DNA of 64,000 nucleotides from Streptomyces sp. NL15-2K (GTDB lineage Bacteria; Actinomycetota; Actinomycetes; Streptomycetales; Streptomycetaceae): NCBI RefSeq assembly GCF_030551255.1, contig NZ_CP130630.1, positions 5,065,501 to 5,129,500 of the forward strand, read 5' to 3'. Shown piece by piece: positions 17,203 to 26,209 of this stretch (position 1 is its first letter; each line of letters starts with the position of its first letter). The notes under the pieces were generated by a model. It saw only the letters and a program-made list of their open reading frames with translations, ran no database searches and was not told where the DNA came from. The position numbers and the translations under genes were made by a program.

Positions 17203-17973
17203 TCAGACGATGGACACCCCGGCCAGCCACCCTCCGTCGATCACGAACGGCTGCCCGGTGATGTAGGACGAGTCGTCGCACGACAGGAACAGCGCGAGCC
17301 GCGCCACCTCCTCCGGCTTCCCGATCCGCCCGAGCGGCACGAGCTTGCGGTAGAACCGGTCGAGCCCCCGGGATGCCTCCTCGGCGTCCGCCGCCGGATC
17401 CAGCTGGGCCGGGTTGGACATCGCGGTGTCGATGGCGCCCGGGCACATGGCGTTGACCCGGATCTTCCGGGCCGCCAGCTCCAGGGCGGCGACCCGGGTG
17501 AGCCCGAGGATCGCGTGCTTGGTGGCCGCGTAGGCGCCCACGGCCGCCATCCCGGTCACGCCGGTGTACGAGGCGGTGTTGACGATCGTGCCGCCGTCGC
17601 CCATCTCTGGGGCGACCGTCCTGATCCCGAGGAAGCAGCCGACCTGGTTGACCCGCACGACCTGCATGAACTCGTCGAGGGGCGTGTCGACGAGGGAGTT
17701 GAACCGCAGGATTCCGGCGTTGTTGACGAGCCCGTCGATGCGGCCGTGGGCGTCCCTGGCGGCGGCGACGGCGGAACGCCAGTCGCTCTCCTCGCTCACG
17801 TCGAGGTGGACGTACAGCGCTCCCAACTCCTTGGCCAGCGCCGCCCCTTGATCGTCCAGTACGTCCGCTACGACGACCTCGGCGCCCTCCGCCGCGAAGA
17901 GCCGCACCTCCTGCTCGCCCTGACCGCGTGCGGCGCCGGTGACGATGACGACCCGTCCGTCGAGCTTGCCCAT
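17203..17973 (-). CDS. Short-chain dehydrogenase/reductase (classical SDR)
   Basis: This 256-residue protein is a classical SDR with every key element. VVIVTGAARGQGEQE is the TGxxxGxG cofactor loop, DVSEESDW and VNNAGILRF (NNAG) follow, the catalytic Ser is in NTASYTG, and YAATKHAILG is YxxxK. GxPFVIDGGW lies at the C-terminus. The DGG ending and the overall sequence are typical of NAD-dependent alcohol or hydroxysteroid dehydrogenases. A good GGAGG site precedes ATG 17973. An operator at 18011-18025 is 37 bp upstream. It likely oxidises a hydroxyl in the same pathway as the LLM and ALDH enzymes. Confidence 0.95.
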   Translation of the reverse strand: MGKLDGRVVIVTGAARGQGEQEVRLFAAEGAEVVVADVLDDQGAALAKELGALYVHLDVSEESDWRSAVAAARDAHGRIDGLVNNAGILRFNSLVDTPLDEFMQVVRVNQVGCFLGIRTVAPEMGDGGTIVNTASYTGVTGMAAVGAYAATKHAILGLTRVAALELAARKIRVNAMCPGAIDTAMSNPAQLDPAADAEEASRGLDRFYRKLVPLGRIGKPEEVARLALFLSCDDSSYITGQPFVIDGGWLAGVSIV

Positions 17974-18010
17974 ACGGGACCTCCTTCACGGGGTGGAAGG
18001 CGGCATCGTA

Positions 18011-18025
18011 CTGATGCTCCGTCAG
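18011..18025. promoter_or_regulatory. Regulon operator CTGATG-CTC-CGTCAG
   Basis: This is a 6-3-6 palindrome with one mismatch, located upstream of the SDR gene on the minus strand. Confidence 0.7.
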
Positions 18026-18200
18026 ATATGGAACGCCCCAGAGCGCGACATCGGCGAAACGAAGATCACCGCTTTAGCAAAGTGAGATAGGCCACTCCAA
18101 GTGACTTGCGAGTAGGGACATTTAACCCTGTCCACCCTCTGCGCGCGGCCCAATAATCCTGAGGCAGAAGGCAAAGAAGCCGCCAAGGACGGAGCATGAA

Positions 18201-18926
18201 ATGGCCAAGAGGGCCCTGAAGAACAAGAAGATCCGCATCATCGCGATCGGAGCCGCGCTCTCCACCGGTGCCGCGATCGTCTCTTTCCTGCCGTCGGCCA
18301 ACGCGGCGGACGAAAAGACGCCCGAAGAGATCATGGTCATGTGCAACCGTGCCGAGTTCATCAACGGCGAGAAGCAGAGTCTGCGCCAACCCGTCGGAGA
18401 CAATTTCCTGGCCGACACCTGCGATTTCGTGGAGACGAAGTTCGAAACCTTCAACGGTCCCACGGTGAAGCAGACGCAGGACTTCTCGAACTGCGAACCC
18501 AACGCCACCAAACCGGCGACGGTCACGGCCGCATGGACGGAGTCGGTGGCGCAGGGACAGGGCACTTACAGCGTGACCCAGCAGGGCGCCTCGGGCGGGC
18601 TCTTCGGATTTCTGACCGGCGCCTGGAAGAAGCACAAGGCGACGTTGGACATGACCATCAAGGAGGCGACCGTCAGCGAGTCGGAGCTGAGGTCGGTCCC
18701 GGTCGGCAAGGTGCTCCACGTCGAGTTCACGCCGAAGATGCAGCGCATGACCGGCGTCTGGAAGGTGCATCTCGACGCCCGCGCGGCGAGCCTCGGCGTC
18801 AACGCCCAGCCCGAGAAGAACTTCGAGGCCCCGGAAGTGGTCGAGGGTCCCGTCGTCCTGGGGTCGGCCGCGGGCGCACCCGGAATCGCGGACGGCATCT
18901 CGAAGGCGGTCCTGACCGACTGCTGA
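18201..18926 (+). CDS. Secreted protein, aerolysin/ETX-MTX2-like (putative pore former) 1
   Basis: This is a 241-residue exported protein. A basic N-terminus and hydrophobic core end at a Sec cleavage site SANA-ADEK near residue 35. The mature part begins with a Cys-containing segment (CDFVETKF...CEP). Long alternating strands follow (TVTAAWTESVAQGQGTYSVT), then the hydrophobic GGLFGFLTG, and PVGKVLHVEFTPKMQRMTGV. Strands rich in Ser/Thr around a short amphipathic insert, followed by a P-x-GK..VxFTPKM turn, are the layout of aerolysin-type beta-pore toxins. It pairs with a related downstream gene. The pore-former call is an inference from pattern; the secretion call is solid. Confidence 0.6.
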   Translation: MAKRALKNKKIRIIAIGAALSTGAAIVSFLPSANAADEKTPEEIMVMCNRAEFINGEKQSLRQPVGDNFLADTCDFVETKFETFNGPTVKQTQDFSNCEPNATKPATVTAAWTESVAQGQGTYSVTQQGASGGLFGFLTGAWKKHKATLDMTIKEATVSESELRSVPVGKVLHVEFTPKMQRMTGVWKVHLDARAASLGVNAQPEKNFEAPEVVEGPVVLGSAAGAPGIADGISKAVLTDC

Positions 18927-18985
18927 CCGACCTCACCTCCCCTCACCTCCCCTTACGTCCCTTCCCCCGGTACAGGAGACACACG

Positions 18986-19777
18986 ATGACACGCACCGGC
19001 CGCAGCGGAAGCCACCGGAGCAAGAAGAAGCGCATCACCCTCGTCCTGGCCCCCGTGGCCGCCCTCGCGGTCGCGGTCCCCCTGATGAACAGCGCGGGCG
19101 CCGCCACCCCCAGCGAGGTGGCCACCGACTGCGAGAACGACTCGGACAAGCTGGAGAACTGCGAGTTCGTCGACGTCCAGTTCAAGAGGAACAGCCTCGG
19201 GCCCAACGAGCGGGTGTCCGGCGTGTCCGAAAACTGCGGAGTCCAGAGCACGGCGACGAAGTCCTTCAGCGTGAGCTCGTCGGTTACCAGGGTCATCCAG
19301 CTGGAGAACGGATCCAGCGTCGACATCGGGACCAAGCTGGAGTCGTCGATCTTCAATATCGGCGTCGAATTCAACTCGCAGGAGATCAACATCACGCGCG
19401 ACGACAAGAGGACTTCGTTCTCCTTCACGCTCAGCAACACGGTGGAGGCGGACCACATCGGCTTCTTCATGTGGTCCCACAAGCGCACCGACGTGAGCGG
19501 ATACCTCAAGGCCACCTACAAGGATCCACAGGACGGCCAGACCGTTTTCTTCTCCCCCAGCGAGGGGTCCGCCGAGATACACGTCTTCTACCCGCAGATC
19601 CTGAACAACGGGACCCCGGACGGCCGTCTCTGGCTGCGCAACGTGAAGTGTGGAACCCCGCAGGCCGACGCGATTCTCAAGAGCGAAAACAGCGTCCGCA
19701 TCGAACCCGGATTCGGTGAGGGCGGCGAAAACGTCACCGACGTCGAAATCCCGGTGTCGGAGATTCCGGCTCCGTAA
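18986..19777 (+). CDS. Secreted protein, aerolysin/ETX-MTX2-like (putative pore former) 2
   Basis: This is a 263-residue exported protein with signal peptide cleavage near NSAGA-ATP. CAGGAG lies 6 bases before ATG 18986, which fixes the start over a much longer shadow frame. The mature part starts DCENDSDKLENCEFVDVQF, recalling the Cys-containing start of the gene before it. It continues as Ser/Thr-rich alternating strands (SFSVSSSVTRVIQLENGSS, then TSFSFTLSNTVEADHIGFF) typical of aerolysin/ETX-MTX2 folds. It lies 59 bases after gene 1, same strand, so the two form a likely two-gene operon. Whether they form one two-component pore or two separate proteins is open. Confidence 0.6.
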   Translation: MTRTGRSGSHRSKKKRITLVLAPVAALAVAVPLMNSAGAATPSEVATDCENDSDKLENCEFVDVQFKRNSLGPNERVSGVSENCGVQSTATKSFSVSSSVTRVIQLENGSSVDIGTKLESSIFNIGVEFNSQEINITRDDKRTSFSFTLSNTVEADHIGFFMWSHKRTDVSGYLKATYKDPQDGQTVFFSPSEGSAEIHVFYPQILNNGTPDGRLWLRNVKCGTPQADAILKSENSVRIEPGFGEGGENVTDVEIPVSEIPAP

Positions 19778-19801
19778 CGGATTCTCCCGCACGCCAGGTT
19801 T

Positions 19802-20446
19802 TCAGATGCGAAGCACGGATGCGGCTCCCAGCCACCTCAGTACCGCGTCCGTGCTTCCACGGGCGTCCAGCTTGGCGTAGATGTTGCTGAGGTTGTTGCG
19901 GACGGTCTTCTCGCTCAGCCCCAGCCCCAGCCCGATCTCCTGCGCTCCCAGGCCGGTCGAGAGCAGGTCCATGATCTGCCGCTCGCGCGGGGAGAGCAGG
20001 GACCGTAGGCGCTCCAGCGCGGTGCCGGCCGCCGACATCCGCCGGACGCCCTCCCGGACGGCGTCGCAGGCGAGGGGCGAGAGGTAGGTGTGGCCGATGG
20101 TGGCCGCGAGGACGGCGGCGGACAGCAAGCAGGTGCAGTAGTCGCCCTCGACCAGGTAGGCCCCGCCGCCGCGGAACACATCGAGGACCGACTCGGTGTC
20201 CCGGCGCGCGCTGATCACGATCACGGGGACACCTAACTCCCCCATGGCACCGAGGAGTTCGGGGAAGCTCGTCGCCGGATCCGTGCAGCGGAGTACGACG
20301 ACGTCGACGTCCTCGGGCACACGGAAGGGCCGGGACAGGTGCACGACCCGGCCTACGTGGCGGTCGTCCGGGGCGGGCCAGTCCTCGTGCGGCCATCCGC
20401 CGTCAGGGCAGGCCAGGGCTAGGGAGAGTCGCTGGGGGGATCGCAC
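19802..20446 (-). CDS. LuxR-family transcriptional regulator
   Basis: This 214-residue protein has a C-terminal LuxR/NarL helix-turn-helix (LSPRERQIMDLLSTGLGAQEI, then LSEKTVRNNLSNIYAKLDAR). The N-terminal half resembles a receiver domain in layout but no clear phosphoacceptor Asp and Lys pair is evident, so it is probably an atypical or orphan regulator. It is convergent with the secreted protein pair and 24 bases from it, making it a candidate regulator of that operon. The LLM gene at 20570-21487 lies upstream of it on the same strand, 123 bases away. Confidence 0.88.
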   Translation of the reverse strand: MRSPQRLSLALACPDGGWPHEDWPAPDDRHVGRVVHLSRPFRVPEDVDVVVLRCTDPATSFPELLGAMGELGVPVIVISARRDTESVLDVFRGGGAYLVEGDYCTCLLSAAVLAATIGHTYLSPLACDAVREGVRRMSAAGTALERLRSLLSPRERQIMDLLSTGLGAQEIGLGLGLSEKTVRNNLSNIYAKLDARGSTDAVLRWLGAASVLRI

Positions 20447-20569
20447 GCCACGGTGTCCTTCCGCCGAAGTCTCACGTCCGTACGTCCGTACGTACGCGAA
20501 GCGGCGTGCACATGTTCAAAGTTTCAAGAAAAAGGAGGTCGGACTGTCAGACAGGTTGTCCGGAATCCC

Positions 20570-21487
20570 TCACAGCAGCGGCGCCACCTCCGCCCCGAAC
20601 GCGGCGATCTGGTCGGTGAGTTCGGTGCGGCTCCGGCTGCGGAACCGCACTTGGATCTGGTGCACGCCCATCGCGCGGTAGGCGCGCAGCGACTCGGCGA
20701 GTTCCTGCGGCCCTCCGCTGAGGGTGCGGGGCTTCACGTCCCAGGTGGGGGTGCCGACGTAGAGGGGCTCGGCGATGGCGCCGATGGTGAAGGGCCCCTG
20801 GATGGCGTGCTTTGCGCGGATGTCCCGGATCCGCTGGATCTGCTCGGGCAGTCGATCACGCGGATCCCCCTGCGGCAGCCAGCCGTCGCCCTTGAGCGCG
20901 GCCCGGCGTACGGCGGCGGGGGACGATCCGCCGACCCAGAGCGGCACGCTGGACTGGGCCGGGCGGGGCCGCTGCCCGAGCCCGTCGAAGTCGTAGAGCT
21001 TGCCGTGGTGTTCGGGGAACTCGTCGGGCCCGAGGGCGGCGCGCAGCGCGTCGACGCACTCGTCGAGCACGGCCCCCCGCTGCCGGAAGCCGACCCCGAG
21101 CGCCTCGAACTCCTCCCGCACATGCCCGGCGCCGACCCCGAGGATCAGCCGCCCGCCGCTCAGATGGTCGAGGGTGGCGTACTGCTTGGCGGTGAGCAGC
21201 GGATGCCGCAGCCCGACGACGGCGACGTGACTGAGCAGCCGTACCCGCTCGGTCGCGGCGGCGAGGAAGGCGAGGGTGGCGACGGGGTCGTACCAGACCG
21301 TGCTCATCGCGGGCGCGAGGCGGCGCGGGATGGCGACGTGGTCGCAGCAGGCGACGTAGGAGAAGCCGGCGCGGTCGGCGATACGGGCGATGTCGAGGAG
21401 GTCCTCCGGACCGGCGGCGGCCTCCCACGGTTCGGCGTAGATCGTGCTCTGGGACTGGACGGGGAGCTGGATGCCGTACTGGATCAC
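20570..21487 (-). CDS. LLM-class F420-dependent oxidoreductase
   Basis: This roughly 305-residue LLM enzyme opens with IQYGIQLPVQSQ. It has YVACCDHVAIP, then ERVRLLSHVAVVGLRHPLLTAKQ and LDHLSGGRLILGVGAGHVREE, the typical phosphate-binding part. The compact length favours F420 over FMN. The start is ambiguous: a 21-bp tandem duplication gives two equivalent GTG codons, 21487 and 21508. The outer one overlaps the preceding stop as GTGA. I prefer 21487 because it gives the family-like N-terminus, but translation may begin at either. It is in an operon with the amidohydrolase gene under the operator at 22825. Confidence 0.88.
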   Translation of the reverse strand: MIQYGIQLPVQSQSTIYAEPWEAAAGPEDLLDIARIADRAGFSYVACCDHVAIPRRLAPAMSTVWYDPVATLAFLAAATERVRLLSHVAVVGLRHPLLTAKQYATLDHLSGGRLILGVGAGHVREEFEALGVGFRQRGAVLDECVDALRAALGPDEFPEHHGKLYDFDGLGQRPRPAQSSVPLWVGGSSPAAVRRAALKGDGWLPQGDPRDRLPEQIQRIRDIRAKHAIQGPFTIGAIAEPLYVGTPTWDVKPRTLSGGPQELAESLRAYRAMGVHQIQVRFRSRSRTELTDQIAAFGAEVAPLL

Positions 21488-21527
21488 CGTGGGCCGTCCC
21501 AGAATCACCGTGGACCGTCCCAGAATC
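21486..21527. repeat. 21-bp tandem duplication over a gene junction
   Basis: Two adjacent 21-bp copies of ACCGTGG(A/G)CCGTCCCAGAATC differ by one base. One copy carries the amidohydrolase stop and a GTGA start; the second carries an extra GTG start. The duplication is in frame with the LLM gene. Confidence 0.9.
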
Positions 21528-22812
21528 CGTCGGGTGTCAGCCCGAGCAGCTCGATCGCGTTCCCCCGTACGATCCGCTCCACCACGTCGGCGTCCAGGTG
21601 CCCCATCTGCGCCTCGCCGACCTCCCGGGACTTCGGCCAGGTGGAGTCGGAGTGCGGGTAGTCGGTCTCGTAGAGCACGTTCCCGACCCCGATGGATTCC
21701 AGGTTCCGCAGCCCGAAGGCGTCGTCGAAGAAGCAGCCGTGGACGTGCTCGGCGAACAGCTCGGACGGCGGCCGGTGGACCTTGTCGGAGACGCCGCCCC
21801 AGGCCCGGTTCTCCTCCCACACCACGTCGGCGCGCTCCAGGATGTAGGGGATCCAGCCGATCTGCCCTTCCGCGTACATGACCTTCAGGTTCGAAAAGCG
21901 CTCGAACTTGCCGCTCATCAGCCAGTCGACCATCGAGAAACAGCAGTTGGCGAAGGTGATGGTGGAGCCGACGGCGGGCGGGGCGTCGGCGGAGGTGGAG
22001 GGCATACGGCTGCTGGAGCCGATGTGCATGGCGATGATGGTGCCGGTCTCGTCGCACGCGGCGAGGAAGGGGTCCCAGTCGTCGGTGTGGACGGAGGGCA
22101 GTCCGAGGTGCGGGGGTATCTCGGAGAAGGCGACGGCACGGACGCCGCGGGCGGCGTTCCGCCGCACTTCCCGGGCCGCCAGCTCGGCGTCCCAGAGGGG
22201 GATGAGGGTGAGGGGGATGAGCCGCCCCTGCGCCTGCGGCCCGCACCACTCCTCCACCATCCAGTCGTTGTAGGCCTGGACGCAGAGGAGCCCCAGCTCG
22301 TGGTCCTTCGCCTCCGTGAAGGTCTGGCCGCAGAAGCGGGGGAAGGTCGGGAAGCAGAGGGCGGACTGGACGTGGTTGACGTCCATGTCGGCGAGGCGGG
22401 CGGGCACGTCGTACGACCCCGCCCGCATCTGCTCGTAGGTGATGACCTCGAGCTTGATCTCGTCCCTGCTGTAGCCGACGGCGGTGTCGAGGCGGGTGAG
22501 GGGGCGGTGGAGGTCCTCGTAGACCCACCAGTCGCCGATGGGCCCGTCTTCCGTGCCCGGGGTGCCCATCACGGGCTTGAAGCGGCCGCCGAGGAAGGTC
22601 ATTTCCTTCAGGGGCGCACGGACGACGCGGGGCCCGATGTCGAGGTACTTCTTCGGGAGCCGGTCCTGCCAGACGGTGCTCGGCTCCACGGTGTGGTCGT
22701 CGACGGAGATGATCAGCGGGAGTGGGGGCTGCGTGGTGGCGGCCTGGGCGGAGGTCTGGGCGGAGGTCTGGGCGGAGGTCTGGGTGGAGGTCTGGGTGTC
22801 CATGACGCTCAC
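21505..22812 (-). CDS. Amidohydrolase-2 family metal-dependent hydrolase/decarboxylase
   Basis: This is a 435-residue TIM-barrel protein of the ACMSD/gamma-resorcylate decarboxylase-like Amidohydro_2 family. It has IISVDDHTVEP near the start in place of the usual DxHxH, IAMHIGSSSRMP with a metal His, and VLYETDYPHSDSTWP with the conserved Asp. The long form with YNDWMVEEWCG and GCFFDDAFGLRN is common in actinobacterial catabolic clusters. The N-terminus is a (TQTSAQ)n repeat of variable length. The start is GTG 22812; ATG 22803 is also possible. An operator lies 12 bases upstream. By family it would hydrolyse or decarboxylate a ring or acid. Confidence 0.88.
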   Translation of the reverse strand: MSVMDTQTSTQTSAQTSAQTSAQAATTQPPLPLIISVDDHTVEPSTVWQDRLPKKYLDIGPRVVRAPLKEMTFLGGRFKPVMGTPGTEDGPIGDWWVYEDLHRPLTRLDTAVGYSRDEIKLEVITYEQMRAGSYDVPARLADMDVNHVQSALCFPTFPRFCGQTFTEAKDHELGLLCVQAYNDWMVEEWCGPQAQGRLIPLTLIPLWDAELAAREVRRNAARGVRAVAFSEIPPHLGLPSVHTDDWDPFLAACDETGTIIAMHIGSSSRMPSTSADAPPAVGSTITFANCCFSMVDWLMSGKFERFSNLKVMYAEGQIGWIPYILERADVVWEENRAWGGVSDKVHRPPSELFAEHVHGCFFDDAFGLRNLESIGVGNVLYETDYPHSDSTWPKSREVGEAQMGHLDADVVERIVRGNAIELLGLTPDGFWDGPR

Positions 22813-22824
22813 GGTAGCGCCGAT

Positions 22825-22839
22825 CTGACGGTCCGTCAG
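22825..22839. promoter_or_regulatory. Regulon operator CTGACG-GTC-CGTCAG
   Basis: This is a perfect 6-3-6 palindrome, 12 bases upstream of the amidohydrolase/LLM operon start on the minus strand. Confidence 0.75.
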
Positions 22840-23013
22840 CTATGGCGATGCGGCCTGCTTGCGGCCGCCCCCGTGCGGATAAGTGCGAAGAACATGTGAG
22901 GGCCTCGTGATATCCCGCGCGCCTCCCTGTGATCACCTTCTCCACAGCTGACGCATCTGCCATGAGCAAGGCAAACTGGCGGGGTTGCTCAGGATTTCTA
23001 GGGGGACGACGGG

Positions 23014-26004
23014 ATGGACGGTGTACCGCGAGTGCCCGAGGTACCGCGAGTGCCGGAGCAGAGGCGTCCCGACTCCGGCTTCGGGGAGGGGGTGGAGGCG
23101 GAGGCGGTGGCGGTGGCGCCGCGTTTCAGCGTGCTCGGTCCGATACGCGCCTGGCGCGGCGAGGAGTCGCTGAACACCGGTTCACCCCAGCAACGCGCCC
23201 TCCTCGCCGCCCTGCTGCTGCGCGAGGGCCGTACGGCGACCGCGGCCGAGCTGATCGACGCCCTGTGGGGCGAGGAACCCCCCTCACAGGCCCTGGCGGC
23301 GCTGCGGACGTACGCCTCCCGGCTGCGCAAGGTCCTCGGCCCCGGCGTCCTGGTGAGCGAGTCGGGCGGGTACGCGGTGCGTTCGGTGGGGGAAGGTGCC
23401 CTGGACCTCGCGGTGGCCCAGGAGCTGGGGGCGGAGGCGGAGAAGGCGCGGAACGCCGGGAACCTGTGCCACGCACGTGACGTACTGAACCGGGTGCTGG
23501 CCCTCTGGGACGGCGAGGCGCTGGCGGGCGTGCCGGGCCCGTACGCGGAGACACAGCGGGTCCGCCTGGAGGAGTGGCGGCTCCAGTTGCTGGAGTCCCG
23601 CCTCGACATGGACCTGGAGCAGGGCTGCCACGCGGAGGCGGTCTCGGAACTGACGGCCCTGACGGCGGCGCACCCGTTGCGCGAGCGCCTGCGCGAACTG
23701 CTGATGCTGGCGCTGTACCGCAGCGGCCGCCAGGCGGAGGCCCTGGCGGTGTACGCGGACACGCGCCGCCTCCTCGCCGACGAACTCGGCGTGGACCCCC
23801 GCCCGGGCCTGAGCGAACTCCAGCAGCGCATCCTCCAGGCGGACCCGGGCCTGGCCGAAACGTCGGCACCGGTGACGGAACCTGCCGCCGTACCGGTCCG
23901 CCCCGCCCAACTCCCGGCAACCGTCCCCGACTTCACGGGCCGCACATCCTTCGTCTCCGAGCTGAGCGAGGTGCTGGCGTCGGCGGAGGGCCGGGTGATG
24001 GCGGTGTCGGCGCTGGCGGGTATCGGCGGCGTCGGCAAGACGACCCTGGCGGTACACGTGGCGCACCAGGCGCGGGGCGCGTTCCCCGACGGCCAGCTGT
24101 ACGTCGACCTCCAGGGCGCCGGCGCGAGGGCGGCGGAACCGGAGACGGTGCTCGGCTCCTTCCTGCGGGCGTTGGGCACCGCGGATTCCTCCATCCCCGA
24201 CTCACTGGAGGAGCGCTCGGCCCTGTACCGCTCGGTTCTGGACGGCCGGCGGGTGCTGGTGCTGCTGGACAACGCCCGCGATGCCGCCCAGGTGAGGCCC
24301 TTGCTGCCCGGCACGGAGGGCTGCGCGGCGCTCGTGACCTCGCGGGTCCGGATGGTCGACCTGGCGGGGGCGCATCTGGTGGACCTGGACGTGATGTCCC
24401 CCGACGAGGCACTGTCCCTCTTCACCAAGATCGTCGGCGAGGAGCGAGTCCGCTCGGAACGCGAGGCGGCGCTGGACGTGGTGGCGGCGTGCGGCTTCCT
24501 GCCCCTGGCCATCCGCATCGCGGCATCCCGCCTGGCGGCCCGCCGCACCTGGACGGTCTCGGTCCTGGCGGCGAAGCTCGCGGACGAACGCCGCCGCCTG
24601 GACGAACTCCAGGCCGGCGACCTGGCGGTGAAGGCGACCTTCGAGCTGGGATACGGGGCGCTGGAGCCGGCACAGGCACGGGCCTTCCGGCTGCTGGGGC
24701 TGGCGGACGGGCCGGACATCTCACTCGCGGCGGCTGCGGCGGTGCTGGACCTCCCGGTGGAGGACACGGAGGACCTGCTGGAGTCCCTCGTGGACACGTC
24801 GCTGCTGGAGTCGGCGGCTCCTGGCCGGTATCGCTTCCATGACCTGGTCCGGCTCTACGCGCGTGCGTGCGCGGAGAGGGACGAGGAGCCGGCGAGCGCG
24901 CGGGATGCGGCGATGTCGCGGTTGCTGGACTTTTATCTGGCTACTGCGGCGGGGGTTTATGCGATTGAGCGGCCGGGGGATCGGCTGGTGGATCACTTGG
25001 AGGCGACCGCTTACCCAGGCCTCGTATTCGAGACCCCGCGCGCTGCGCAGGATTGGCTCTACTCCGAAGCGAACTGCCTCATAGCGTGCGTACGCCAGTC
25101 CATCGACGCCCGGACTCTGAGAAGGGGCGTTGATCTGCTGTGGGCAACCAAGGACTTGGCGGAGTCAGGCGCCAACGCACGCGCCTATGAAGTGGCGGCC
25201 CGTACGGTGCGGGACGCCGCGCACGCGGCCGGAGACACCCGCACCGAGGGCCGTGCCCGCACTGTGCTGACGAACGTCCATCTTGTCGCGGGTCGCTTCA
25301 GCGAAGCAGATGAGGAAGCACGACTCGCCTTGGAACTCGCCGGGGATGCCGACGACCCGCTCCCAAGCTGCTGGGCTCCCAACGACCGAGGCATCATCGC
25401 CATTTACCAGAATCGGCATGCCGACGGTGAACGCTACTTGCAGCAGGCGATCGACAACTTCCGAGACGACGGCAACGACGTCGGCGAGGCAAGTGCACTG
25501 TGCAATCTCTCTCGAATCCACCTCGCCATGGGTCGGACTGGCAGTGCGATCGAGCTTGCTCAGCGGGGCATCGACATCTACGACCGTATGGGCCTCACGC
25601 TGAGGCTCGCCAACGGCCGATACGCCCTGGGCATCGCTCTGACTCAGGCCGGACAATTCGCGGATGCCCTCGAGCAGCTCACCGATGCGCTGGCATTGTT
25701 CCACGACAATCGTCAGCCTCTCTGGGAAGGCGTCACGCACTTCCGAATTGCGGAGGTGCACCTTGCCGCCCATCGCCCCACACTCGCAGCGAGCCACGCC
25801 GAACAGGCGATTGCGCTGCGCGGCATCGGCGGGGAGTGGCGACGCGGAACCGTACTCACCGTCCTGGGGAAGGCCCTCGCCGAGCTCGGCCAGTCCGACC
25901 GCGCGACCGCCTGCTGGCGAGAAGCTCTTTCCATTTACGAGCAGTTGGGTTCCCCCGAAGCCGACGAGCTACGTGAGCTCCTGGCCCCGGCGGCTGCCGC
26001 GTAG
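23014..26004 (+). CDS. afsR: AfsR-type SARP/NB-ARC/TPR global regulator
   Basis: This 996-residue protein matches S. coelicolor AfsR in length and architecture. It has an OmpR-like DNA-binding domain (about 35-115, RFSVLGPIRAWRG), a BTAD domain (about 120-275), an NB-ARC ATPase with P loop GIGGVGKTT near residue 336, VLVLLDNARDA as Walker B, and a C-terminal TPR array (about 740-980). AfsR is phosphorylated by AfsK-type kinases and activates afsS, linking growth signals to antibiotic production. The identity is supported by a 63-residue AfsS-like gene and an 11-bp-period direct repeat immediately downstream, and by nearby fbiC. The last third uses noticeably less biased codons than the first part. 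The N-terminus has a PRVPEVPRVPE repeat. Confidence 0.85.
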   Translation: MDGVPRVPEVPRVPEQRRPDSGFGEGVEAEAVAVAPRFSVLGPIRAWRGEESLNTGSPQQRALLAALLLREGRTATAAELIDALWGEEPPSQALAALRTYASRLRKVLGPGVLVSESGGYAVRSVGEGALDLAVAQELGAEAEKARNAGNLCHARDVLNRVLALWDGEALAGVPGPYAETQRVRLEEWRLQLLESRLDMDLEQGCHAEAVSELTALTAAHPLRERLRELLMLALYRSGRQAEALAVYADTRRLLADELGVDPRPGLSELQQRILQADPGLAETSAPVTEPAAVPVRPAQLPATVPDFTGRTSFVSELSEVLASAEGRVMAVSALAGIGGVGKTTLAVHVAHQARGAFPDGQLYVDLQGAGARAAEPETVLGSFLRALGTADSSIPDSLEERSALYRSVLDGRRVLVLLDNARDAAQVRPLLPGTEGCAALVTSRVRMVDLAGAHLVDLDVMSPDEALSLFTKIVGEERVRSEREAALDVVAACGFLPLAIRIAASRLAARRTWTVSVLAAKLADERRRLDELQAGDLAVKATFELGYGALEPAQARAFRLLGLADGPDISLAAAAAVLDLPVEDTEDLLESLVDTSLLESAAPGRYRFHDLVRLYARACAERDEEPASARDAAMSRLLDFYLATAAGVYAIERPGDRLVDHLEATAYPGLVFETPRAAQDWLYSEANCLIACVRQSIDARTLRRGVDLLWATKDLAESGANARAYEVAARTVRDAAHAAGDTRTEGRARTVLTNVHLVAGRFSEADEEARLALELAGDADDPLPSCWAPNDRGIIAIYQNRHADGERYLQQAIDNFRDDGNDVGEASALCNLSRIHLAMGRTGSAIELAQRGIDIYDRMGLTLRLANGRYALGIALTQAGQFADALEQLTDALALFHDNRQPLWEGVTHFRIAEVHLAAHRPTLAASHAEQAIALRGIGGEWRRGTVLTVLGKALAELGQSDRATACWREALSIYEQLGSPEADELRELLAPAAAA

Positions 26005-26017
26005 CAGGTAACGGCAC

Positions 26018-26036
26018 CGTTCATCGTTCGTTTATC
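26018..26036 (+). promoter_or_regulatory. AfsR/PhoP-type direct repeat box upstream of the AfsS-like gene
   Basis: CGTTCATC at 26018-26025 and CGTTTATC at 26029-26036 form a direct repeat with an 11-bp period. This is the spacing used by SARP and OmpR-like activators, and the text is close to the PhoP box GTTCACC. A TACGTA-like -10 follows about 18 bases downstream. Both AfsR and PhoP are known to compete at the afsS promoter in S. coelicolor. Confidence 0.65.
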
Positions 26037-26209
26037 GCCGCTCGGCACTCTTACGTACATCGATCCGTCGCGTCGGGGGGCAGACGGATCATGGAGAGGC
26101 CACACCGTTAGGGTGAGCGGCCCAAATGCGCCCGTCCGACGGCCCTCGGGGGAGTCGTCGGACGGGTCGCTCCGACTGTTTGCGGTACGACTTGCTGGAG
26201 TTGATGATC

